From: Cotesia glomerata
Taxonomy: Eukaryota > Arthropoda > Insecta > Hymenoptera > Braconidae
Direction of reading: 5' to 3'
Assembly: GCF_020080835.1 (NCBI RefSeq)
Contig: NC_058159.1
Coordinates: forward strand, 8,246,001 to 8,310,000
Length of the DNA: 64,000 nucleotides
Shown here: positions 24,952 to 32,040 of the stretch, in pieces
Numbering within the stretch: the first letter of the stretch is position 1
Layout: each line of letters starts with the position of its first letter
The notes under the pieces: model-generated
Seen by the model: only the letters and a program-made list of their open reading frames with translations
The model's database searches: none
Told to the model about the DNA's origin: nothing
Position numbers and translations under genes: made by a program

Positions 24952-25974
24952 CTCCGGTGTAACTTTTAAACAAATTGACCGATCAAAACGGGGTTGGCGG
25001 CTTTCAAAAGATTTTCGTTGCCATTAGATTTTCTGTGGGTTTCAATCAATTCGGCTCGGTAGATTTTGAGAAAAATAATAAAAGTTATGTTTTTGATCTC
25101 AAACTGCTCAAAACCGGAATAGATTATGTCTCGAGCGTTTTGTACATAGCTGAAGTTCCAGGGATGGTCTGCAGGGTCAACCGTTTTTCAGGTTTTTTTT
25201 TAGATCCCGAAGTAAATAGTAGCTATTAGACTTGTTTATTTTATTGTATATGATAAATCTTTGTTTAAAATGTGTAAAGATAAAGAAAAATATTTACATT
25301 ACATTGCGAAATTTTTCTATAAAATTTCTATCATTTTTAGAATTAGAAGTGAGGTGCTTTTAAGCGAAAAACAATTTTCTTGTGAAAACTTACCACCCTT
25401 TGAATACTTAGATTCGAGACTTGTAAGAACCTAAAATGAATATATAAAAGTTAGTTGTGAAATGAATTAACTAATAAATTAGGTGATCGTGAACTTACAT
25501 TTTCTTGCCTGCTGACTTTAATGTATTGTCCTGTACGATCTGGTTCTACAAGAAAGATCGGAGTAGTTGGGCCATAAACTAAAGAATTACCATGGACCTA
25601 CATTCAAATTTTTATAATTATTATAATAAAATTTAACTTAATAAAATTCAATTATATTCAATTTGAATCGAAATAATTCACTTAATGACTTACATCTACC
25701 GGAACTTAATGAAACAATAAATATTTTTGAAAAGTGATAAAAGATTTTCATAAAATTTGATTTAAAAAAATTTTTAATGCGTTTAAGATTTATTCTTAAC
25801 TAGCTAGAAAATAAATATCCTAAAAATTCATGGAAATAAAATTGTTTATGTTTTTTTCGACTTACGTAGGCTCAATATTTTGATTCAAAAGTGTATTAAT
25901 AATGAATTTTAATTAGTACTTACCGATATAATCCAACTGACATTTAACAATACTAGTGCAATTAACATTCTCAT
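17238..25974 (-). CDS. Secreted protein with degenerate reprolysin-like metalloproteinase domain
   Basis: Seven exons, all with GT-AG borders and compatible phases: 25974-25924, 25597-25499, 25430-25394, 18385-18210, 18137-17911, 17788-17636 and 17433-17238 (stop included), giving 312 residues. Residues 1-17 (MRMLIALVLLNVSWIIS) are a clear signal peptide. The segment about 64-120 (KMLLVYDYWDFKKYG ... KIEVVLTGIAFI) resembles the start of the adamalysin/reprolysin fold of hymenopteran venom metalloproteinases. The segment about 164-225 resembles its helix and the domain end (WYMADDATPDVQKHLVMS, compare the YIMS...S of the family). The HExxHxxGxxHD zinc site and Met-turn context expected between exons 5 and 6 are absent, and the 122-bp intron there has no room for a missing exon. 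The last 65 residues are acidic-ended and unrecognised. Intron 3 is 7 kb and filled with LINEs. I infer a non-catalytic secreted protein. The family call is moderate; the exon model is stronger. Confidence 0.65.
18659..18826 (+). repeat. Repeat A left end
   Basis: From AACTTCCCGCTAGGAAAATT through 'ccccgttttacgaaaatcgag' and 'gaggtcctaggaagcttccc' to the dinucleotide tract. The rest of repeat A is missing; the LINE 3' end begins right after the tract. The frame starting at 18680 is repeat-derived. Confidence 0.8.
18827..18899. repeat. (TG)n microsatellite at LINE insertion point
   Basis: About 36 TG units directly joined to the 3' end of the minus-strand R1-clade LINE. Confidence 0.95.
18900..20541 (-). 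mobile_element. 5'-truncated R1-clade LINE
   Basis: It holds the 3' half of ORF2 plus a 3' UTR of about 240 bp (18900-19137) that ends flush with (AC)n on the LINE sense strand. The 5' end is cut at about 20530-20541, where it meets the opposite-strand LINE with a few bases of overlap. It lies in intron 3 of the secreted-protein gene, same strand. Confidence 0.8.
19138..20541 (-). CDS. R1-clade LINE ORF2, reverse transcriptase and zinc-knuckle part
   Basis: An open frame of 467 codons without internal stops. It carries RT motifs in order: MLDVKNAFNSVNW (about residues 29-41), AGVPQGSIMGPNLWN (about 86-100), the catalytic FADDVA (about 117-122) and the HLKLAKHKTEMV block. A C-terminal CxxC...H...C knuckle (CKYCPDKIDNIKHTFFEC, near residue 400) is typical of R1-clade elements. 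The endonuclease and first RT blocks are missing because of 5' truncation, so the frame start is not a real start codon. The lack of stops suggests a fairly young insertion. Confidence 0.85.
   Translation of the reverse strand: MHNHPVVVGTAREAWTGSLKARKVCILLMLDVKNAFNSVNWGDILDALEHKFDTKPENLALIDNYLEERKLIAETTEGPQEYAITAGVPQGSIMGPNLWNADYDELLKILLPKQVELTGFADDVAATIIVDSVEEAELLVRETIDAVETWLDKHHLKLAKHKTEMVVLTRQKWFPKPFAVDMGGTILTSTRALRYLGVMIDEKLSFCEHLDNACQKASKTVSSLARIITNTMGPRTKKRRVLLEAVHSVLLYGAEIWADILKQKTYRRKIAAVQRRGALRVACAYCTVSEAAVLVIAGATPIDLLAFERVKLYDAKDSDENMKDARTRIKAETQQEWQDRWTSGETGRWTARLVPNINVWLSRKQEDTDFFLTQLLTGHGQFNAYLFKMGLYSTPTCKYCPDKIDNIKHTFFECNRWKDGRISTEETIDTTLSPESLVTCMITKEENWSAVAAYAQRLLNEKIAERD
20530..22862 (+). 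pseudogene. LINE ORF2 with RT and RNase H, frameshifted
   Basis: Three frames must be combined. Frame 1 (to about 21025) carries NGFRKGRSCADNL and LFLDIKAAYDNV. After a 1-nt shift, frame 2 carries FRGLPQGSVLSPILYALY and the catalytic QYADDACIY. A TGA at 21230-21232 interrupts it, and it then runs to 22741 with the RNase H domain: FTDGSK, EALAIYESL, FSDSKSVLQAL and WIPAHCGISGNEAADRAA, so the D-E-D-D residues are all visible. A further shift near 22655 leads to ESPNHILFQCPLYGSQR, with about ten codons of the knuckle deleted. RNase H downstream of RT places it with Jockey- or I-superfamily LINEs. Non-functional. Confidence 0.85.
22931..24272. mobile_element. 1.34-kb TA-flanked TIR element in the LINE 3' UTR
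   Basis: TA (22929-22930) then CACTGAGAAAAC at the left; GTTTTCTCAGTG then TA (24273-24274) at the right. Subterminal blocks with repeated 'tttatttgaatcaaat' and 'agttaacaaat' motifs are arranged in inverted order at the two ends. No open frame, so it is non-autonomous. A TA target fits Tc1/mariner-type mobilisation. A fragment of the same family is at 13904. Confidence 0.75.
24661..24735 (+). repeat. Sequence shared with 30969-31045
   Basis: TACATGACCTGxTTTGAGTA, then GTGCTGTTTTCGACCACGAG and GTGTCTTGCAATT, are nearly identical at both places. Here it follows the LINE poly-A. At 30969 it is the centre of a TIR element. Confidence 0.65.
24749..25205 (+). repeat. Repeat A copy, internally deleted
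   Basis: The left end is degenerate (CCCGGAAGCTATTGGTTTCA), followed by 'ttccacgtttcgaggtccta', a (GT)n tract at 24882-24949 and one 'attgaccgatcaaaacgggg' block. It then jumps to the right end (AGTTCCAGGGATGGTCTGCA and GGTCAACCGTTTTTCAGG). Confidence 0.7.
24882..24949. repeat. (GT)n microsatellite inside repeat A
   Basis: About 33 GT units. Confidence 0.95.
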
Positions 25975-26049
25975 TTTAGAAAAATAATTGCTAATGGAAA
26001 TTATAAATTATTTTACAAGTTTAAAGCGATCGGTTGAATTCTGCCAGAT

Positions 26050-26054
26050 ACTGA
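26050..26054 (-). promoter_or_regulatory. Possible TCAGT initiator
   Basis: TCAGT on the minus strand about 78 nt before the ATG of the secreted-protein gene. No TATA box is seen at the expected distance, so this is weak. Confidence 0.25.
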
Positions 26055-26059
26055 AAATC

Positions 26060-26859
26060 AAGTCAGGTTATTTCAACCTTAAGTCGATAATTTGATCGAT
26101 AAATTTGTAATTGATTAGTTAATTAATAATTTTATATACGTCACTATCATTATATAAATGACAAATAAATTACAATAGCCATTAGTTTTTTTTATTACTA
26201 GAGAACAAACAGCACAAGATATAATTAAAGAATAATGAGTCAACGATAAAACGTTAAAACTCGAAGCGTAGATAAAAATTATTGACGTAACTTAATTAAA
26301 AAATATTTTTAATCTACAACACAAATAATAATAATTATAGGTGAGCTTCACTTATTCTAAGCAATAAAAAACCAAAAAATGAAAATATACCCAAATTCTA
26401 TTTTTTGAAAATGTTTAGCTCTTCAACGGATCAGAAATAATAATAGTTCGATTCTTAAAAAATTTGGATTTTCGATCAATAACCTTTGAAGGTGATACAT
26501 TAATTTTTTTACATGAATATGTAGAGTTACTATAACTAGTTAATTGCAGTAATTGTAAGATTCATAACAAACTACTGTGATATTTTATGTTGGAAAATAT
26601 TGTGAAGATGATAGATACGATAGAACAAGGAATGATAGTGATTTAAACCATAAGTCCGATAATGAACATGTTCGTTAATTATTTTTTCAGTAAGAAAATG
26701 TTGACGTATTGTGTAATAAAATATTTTAAAATCGTAATTTTATATTTCAATTGTTTAAATAATTAATTAAGAACTTATTTTATTTTTAAAAATCATTATT
26801 ATCATTATTTCTCAATGAGAATAACAAAAAAAACTTTTTATTAATATTTTGATTGTTTA
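26060..26859. other. Upstream flank without recognised features
   Basis: AT-rich and gene-free. Enhancers of the minus-strand gene could lie here but nothing specific is visible. Confidence 0.3.
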
Positions 26860-27562
26860 CCCGGGAAAAAATGATCAGACCTGATCAGTTATGAACAGGC
26901 ATGAGTCTTCAGGCCTGATCAGACATGAAAAATGACCATGTCTGATCAGGCATGAATTGACCTGATCAGGCATGGTCAGATCTGAAAGCTCATTGTTACT
27001 TTTAATTAATTATTTTGCTTAATTTTATGGATATCGTACTTGATAGAGTCATACGCAATTCTCTATAATGAATTAAAATAAGAAAAAAAATAATTACATA
27101 TAATTGTACGGCTGTAACACCAGCAGTCACCCATCTAACTATTAACCACGCTCAATGCTGTTTAACTTTGGTGATATCCGTGTGCCTTGAAGTTCCCGCC
27201 TGCTGTGCTGCTATCTTACGTGACCACAATTTTATGAAGTACATCACGTATCAAAAAAGTTTATCATAAATGTAATATAAAAATTGATTTTATAATATAT
27301 TTTGATAGTCCTAATTTATTTATTTAACCAAATCTCATTATAACATCACATTTATTTAAATAATAAAATAAGTAACGATTTTAATACTAGGCGGGAGCAG
27401 AGCAGACCAAAACATCCTATAGGAAATGTAACAAATTTTTTATTTCGAAATTATTTAAACGTAATCATAAAAATAATTTTGCACATTTTGTGATGACCAA
27501 AAAAATTTTTTTCGTCAGAAAAATTTTTATCACATCTCTGACTATGCAGATCTGGTCAAATC
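26860..27562. mobile_element. Left part of a CCCGGG-ended element with GATCAGG motifs
   Basis: TA then CCCGGGAAAAAATGATCAGA. About 130 bp of closely packed TGATCAGGCATGAA-type motifs in both orientations follow, then about 550 bp of AT-rich DNA that contains a 5S-rRNA-like piece. The right terminus appears lost where a second element of the same family begins at 27565. Confidence 0.55.
27108..27195 (-). pseudogene. 5S rRNA-like sequence
   Basis: On the minus strand ATATCACCAAAGTTAAACAG, then CATTGAGCGTGGTTAATAG and TTAGATGGGTGACTGCTGG follow the 3' two-thirds of eukaryotic 5S rRNA, including both parts of its internal promoter (AAGTTAAGCAxCATTGxGC and GATGGGTGACxGC). The 5' third is not recognisable. 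It is either a 5S pseudogene or the head of a 5S-derived SINE. Confidence 0.75.
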
Positions 27563-27564
27563 TA

Positions 27565-28469
27565 CCCGGAAAAATATAATCAGACCTGATCATGCCTGTT
27601 GATGTATGATCAGGCCTGAAATTAGACTTGCTCATGTCTGTTCATGTATGATCAGGCCTGAAATTAGACATGGTCATGCCTGTCCATGCCTGTTCATGTC
27701 TGAAGTGTTAAATACGCTCAGGCCTGATCATACCTGTTCATGCCTGTCCATGTCTGTTCATCCCTGTTCATGCCTGAAGCGTTAAATACGCTCAAGCCCG
27801 ATCATACCTGTCCATGCCTGTTCATGCTAAGGACTAAATATGCTAAGAAAAAATTTTTGAATATGTTCAGTGTATGTACATTAATTCCGATTATTAAATT
27901 TGTAAATTATCAATAAACGGTATATTTTATTAATCAATAAATAAAAGTATTTTGATTATTATTAAAAACCTACCGTAGGGTAAATTTAATTAACTTTTCT
28001 ATCCATGGACAGGCATGAACAGGCCTAAGCATATTTAATGCTTCAAACATGAACAGGCCTGAGCGTATCTCACGCTTCAGACATGAACAGGCATGGACAG
28101 GCCTGATCAGACATGAAAAGACTTGATCAGACATGAACAGGCCTGAGCGTATTTAATCCTCCAGACATGAACAGGCCTGATCAGACATGAACAGTCATGA
28201 ATAGGCCTGATCAGACCTGAGCGTATTTAACCCTTCAGACATGAACAGGCATAAATAGGCCTGATAAGACCTGAGCGTATTTAACCCTTCAGACATGAAC
28301 AGGCATGAACAGATCTGATCAGACATGAACAGACCTGTTCAGACCTGATCGTATTTGACGCTTCAGACATGAGCAGGTATGAAAAGGCATGGACAGACAT
28401 GACCATGTCTAATTTCAAGCCTGATCATACATGAACAGGCATGATCAGGTCTGATCATTTTTTCCTGAG
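27565..28469. mobile_element. Complete 0.9-kb element with dense GATCAGGCATGAACAGG motifs
   Basis: TA (27563) then CCCGGAAAAATATAATCAGA at the left; TCTGATCATTTTTTCCTGAG then TA (28470-28471) at the right. About 270 bp at the left and 460 bp at the right consist of variants of GATCATGCCTGTTCATG and its inverse, interleaved with TTTAACxCTTCAGACATGAA. The centre (27840-28000) is plain AT-rich DNA. No open frame. The motif spacing is irregular, so it is neither a simple tandem repeat nor a CRISPR array. Confidence 0.65.
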
Positions 28470-28471
28470 TA

Positions 28472-29282
28472 TGAACTTAACTGTTTGATATAGACAAATT
28501 CTGACTTTCGCGATAATCATTTTTTGAATTTAAACAAAATTATAAAAACAACCAGACTTAACAAAATGGTAAAAAACATTTTTTTTTTATTTTTTAAAAT
28601 ATTTTTCAATATTACACGATATTGAAGTTAAGGCGGCTACTTAATTTATCAAGTAATAATCTGATATTATATTTAAACTATTAGAGATACGATATTGAAC
28701 ATTGAAGTCGTTTTCATAAATTTTGTGACATTTTGTGTTGAATGATGATTAGTAACTTCGTTGGTAGATTGTCAATATATTGTTAAACATTATCACAAGT
28801 ACAGAGCTTTGAATACTGAACATTGATTTATCGAGAGCACTGAGTTATTGAGTATTAATAGAGCACATTTGAATCGAGTTTATAATATAGTTGAGTTTTA
28901 TGAATTATTGTAGAGTAAAGCTTGAGCATTATTAACATGGCATCTTACACATGAAGTAATTTAAAATAAAAGCGTAGAATTTGAGTATTTCAGGTCTGTG
29001 CCTGTGGCTTGATCTTTCGGAGATTACCCACCGTCATTCTTTCATGTGTACTTGCCAAAATTTACCACTAGAGGCCTCCAGAAGGGACTTTGTCCTCCCT
29101 TTACAGCCCCCTGAAGGTTGTGACGGCTAGCGCAACCAGCTCGCGGATGTGTTCCTCAGTACGCTGTCGTTTTCTGAGTAGTGTGTACAAGTCTATAACG
29201 TTGTGTAACGTTCGAAAAAGTGTTTGATTAACTGTGCCAATATTTGAGTTAGTTAATAACAAAAAAAATTGAAGTGTATTAA
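28472..29282. other. Stretch before the recombinase fragment
   Basis: No gene is seen. The GC-richer part (about 28990-29220, including CTAGAGGCCTCCAGAAGGGA) is probably upstream sequence of the DIRS-like element. Confidence 0.3.
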
Positions 29283-29937
29283 GGAAAAGGTCCTACAACA
29301 TCTGAATTTGTCGAAAAGTTTTTTCCCTGTGCTACTACAGCTGTGGAACCTGAAAAAATACCTAGTGGACTTGACAACGGGACGGCCTCTGGAGAATGCA
29401 AAGGACCTTTGCTTGGAGGTTTGGAGGATGCGAGATGGAGTCAACTAATTTCGGGCTTAGCGGATCAGGACATAGACCTTTTATCGTCAGCATGGAGAGA
29501 CTCCACGTAAAAGACTTATTCTTCAGCCTGGAAGCAGTGGTTGCGTTGGTGTAAAGAGAATAATGTTATACCGAGTAATCCAACGCTACAGGAGTTAGCA
29601 ACCTACTTCGGGTACTTGTATAGAGTAAAAAAGCTGGCCTATAAGATAATTCTAGTCAGAAAATCGGTAATCGGTACATGCGTCGATCCAGAAGAAGACG
29701 GAAAACTGTGCTCTCATCCACTAGTGAGGTCCATGTTAAAAGCAATTGGCACCAGCGAAGCAAAGGCGGCATCTCCAAGTAAAGAAGTGTGGAATATTGA
29801 GTCAATAATCTGCTGGCTGAAGAATAATCCCCCAGATGAAAATAGCATTTTTCAAGTATAAAGACATACTGCTACGTTATTAATGTTGGCTTCAGGTCGC
29901 AGGGTCCATGATCTGACGCTCCTATCTATAGATTTGG
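29283..29937 (+). pseudogene. DIRS-type tyrosine recombinase fragment
   Basis: One reading frame with two stops (TAA at 29508 and at 29859). It gives DIDLLSSAWRDST, then TYSSAWKQWLRWCKENNVIP (the core-binding domain motif of DIRS/Ngaro recombinases), LQELATYFGYL, and CSHPLVRSMLKAI. After the second stop comes TATLLMLASGRRVHDLTLLS, which contains the first catalytic arginine region. The rest of the catalytic domain (HxxR, Y) is cut off where a Copia fragment begins. Inactive remnant. Confidence 0.7.
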
Positions 29938-29938
29938 T

Positions 29939-30266
29939 CTTGATGGAAATATTGAATTAAGTCAACAGAAATATGTAAAAAATCTTTTAAAAAGGTTTTC
30001 AATGGAAGAATGTAATCCAGTAAAAACTCCATGTGATTCTCAAGCTAAACTACTAGAGGGAAATCAAAATCGAAGGAAAGGAAAAGAAAAACCCGTTCGA
30101 CAATTATTTGGATCACTGATGTACTTAGCAGTTGCTACTCGTCCAGACATTAAATTCACTGTTAACAGACTATCACAATTTAATGAAAAATACCAAGAAG
30201 TTCATTGGTCAGCAGCGAAGCGTGTGTTACGCTATCTACAAGGTACACAAAATTATGAACTAGTAA
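29939..30266 (+). pseudogene. Ty1/Copia reverse transcriptase, C-terminal fragment
   Basis: An open frame of about 108 codons with the standard Copia 3' RT block: LSQQKYVKNLLKRFSMEECN, PVKTPCD, LFGSLMYLAVATRPDIKF, VNRLSQF and HWSAAKRVLRYLQGTQNYEL. The upstream catalytic part and the downstream RNase H are missing; the 3' side is cut by a hairpin element. The frame is open, so decay is by truncation rather than mutation. Confidence 0.85.
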
Positions 30267-30411
30267 GGTAAAAGCCCCAATAGATGATCATGTACTAGTA
30301 CATGATCGCTCCATGTATTTGTATACCTATATTTGTGAATATAGATATACAAATACATGGAGTGATCATATACTGGTACGTGATCAACTGATCATCTATT
30401 GGGGCTTTACC
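30267..30411. mobile_element. 145-bp near-perfect foldback element
   Basis: GGTAAAAGCCCCAATAGATG at the left is inverted as CATCTATTGGGGCTTTACC at the right, and the inner arms (CATGTATTTGTATA / TATACAAATACATG) also pair, leaving a loop of under 20 bases. It interrupts the Copia frame. Confidence 0.75.
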
Positions 30412-30454
30412 TTATATAAAAAGAATCAGTTAGGAATGCCAAAATTGATTCCTA

Positions 30455-31477
30455 CACGAAAAAAAATAAACAGTGAATGCAACATGATGCAGTCTTGGTG
30501 AATAAACATGATGAAATCATGTTGCAGCCACATGATTTGTCATGTTTCGGCTACATGACAATCATGTTGCAGTAGCATGAGAATAATCATGTAGCAGTAA
30601 CATAATTTTCATGTTTCGGCTACATGACAATCATGTTGCGGTAGCATGAGAAAAATCATGTGGCAGCAACATGATTTACATGTAGCCTTAATAGAACAAA
30701 ATTAAGCTGCAACAACTAAATATTTATGCTTCAGAAGCATTATTTATTATAAAGTAACTAGGTTTTTTAGGATTTATAATATTACAGATGAAAATAAGAG
30801 TAAATTATCGAATTATACAATTTGTGAACGATATCTTTATTTATTCAAAGTATATACAATTTTTATTGCCAATTGGTAAGTGGCACCGTGTAAGAAGGCC
30901 TATTACCAAAACCTGGTTTGAGTAGTTACATTTTTTAACGCCAGATGGCAAGTACGTCACCACCATAAGAATACATGACCTGGTTTGAGTAGTGCTGTTT
31001 TCGACCACGAGATGGTGTCTTGCAATTTTCACTTACCACTAGCTTTAGTTTGTGATAAAAGTAATTAAATTATTATTAATTGTTATTATTTTCAAATTAA
31101 CTGTCTTGTTGCAACATAATTCAAGCCTTTTTTTATCGATAGACAAGGTAAAATTGGAGGTAAAAGATTAAGGTTCCTTACACAATTAGCATGACTATTT
31201 ATTTTTACATTCCACGCATGATAATGACGATCAAATGCTATCGGTGTTATACCATACATTACAAGAAAAACATCGTTTGCTATTGCATAAATTTTGTAAA
31301 TTTTTCCAAACTGCTACTAAAGCTACATGAAAATCATGTTGCTGTCACATGATTTTTCTCATGCTACCGTAACATGATTGTCATGTAGCCGAAACATGAC
31401 AAATCATGTGGCTTCAAGATGATTTCATCAATTTTATTTACCAAAACTGCATCATGTTGCATTTACTATTTATTTTT
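30455..31477. mobile_element. 1-kb TIR element with ATGTTGC/GCAACAT motif ends
   Basis: Both ends carry about 140 bp of inverted sequence: AATGCAACATGATGCAG, then repeated 'catgtttcggctacatgac', 'atcatgttgcxgtagcatgag' and 'aacatgatttxcatgtag' blocks. The left end is TA then CACGAAAAAAAAT. The right end loses its last few bases where repeat A starts. The centre has AT-rich DNA plus the block shared with 24661. No coding capacity. Confidence 0.7.
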
Positions 31478-32040
31478 AACTTCCCGGTAAGAAAATTGAA
31501 AATTTTCAAAAATCGGGAAGTTATTGGTTTTACCCCGTTTTTCGAAAATCGAGTTTTTATCAGATCTTGACGTTTTGAGGTCCTAGGAAGCTTCCCTGAC
31601 TATTCCCGCGAGGGTGTCGCTATGTCTGTATTAGGGTGCGTCAAAATTTAATCTTCGAAAGCAACCTTTTAAAATTGAAATTTTGAGTTTCGAGTTTAAC
31701 AGGAGCTGTATTTGGGCATTTCCTGATATATTGTGGTGTGTCACAATTTATTGGATATTCACAGAATTTTTTAACAGGAGTTTCGTTTGGCTAAATTTTG
31801 AAATTTTTAAATTCCAGAAAAATTGCTTCAACAAAACTCCTGTTAAACAATTATGTGAGCATCAAATAAATCCTGACACATCAAAATATCTCAGGAAATG
31901 CCCAAACCTAACTTCTGCTAAAAGCGGAACTCAAAATTCCAATTTTAAAAGGTTGCTTTTAAAGATTAAATTTTGACGCACCCTAGTCTGTATGTATGTG
32001 TGTGTGTGTGTGGGTGTATGTGTGTGTGTGTGTGTGTGTT
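31478..32040 (+). repeat. Repeat A left end, split by a MITE and ending at a LINE
   Basis: AACTTCCCGGTAAGAAAATT runs through 'tgaggtcctaggaagcttcc' to GTCTGTAT, is interrupted by a 354-bp MITE, and resumes with GTCTGTATGTATG and (TG)n (to 32040), where the minus-strand LINE 3' end begins. Confidence 0.8.
31632..31985. mobile_element. hAT-type foldback MITE with 8-bp target duplication
   Basis: The ends TAGGGTGCGTCAAAATTTAA and its inverse TTAAATTTTGACGCACCCTA extend into arms of about 70 bp with few mismatches. GTCTGTAT flanks both sides (31624-31631 and 31986-31993). An 8-bp duplication with TAGGGTG ends is the hAT signature. The 97-codon frame inside is an artefact of the arms. Confidence 0.85.

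Noticed and set aside
27108..27195. Functional 5S rRNA gene
   Set aside because: The 5' third is not recognisable and substitutions occur in conserved positions, so only a 5S-derived remnant is supported.
26870..28460. CRISPR-like array of GATCAGGCATGAA repeats
   Set aside because: Repeats vary, occur in both orientations and have no uniform spacers. The host is eukaryotic and the array sits inside TIR elements.
31683..31976. 97-codon plus-strand frame
   Set aside because: It lies wholly within the hAT MITE and is open only because of its AT-rich inverted arms.
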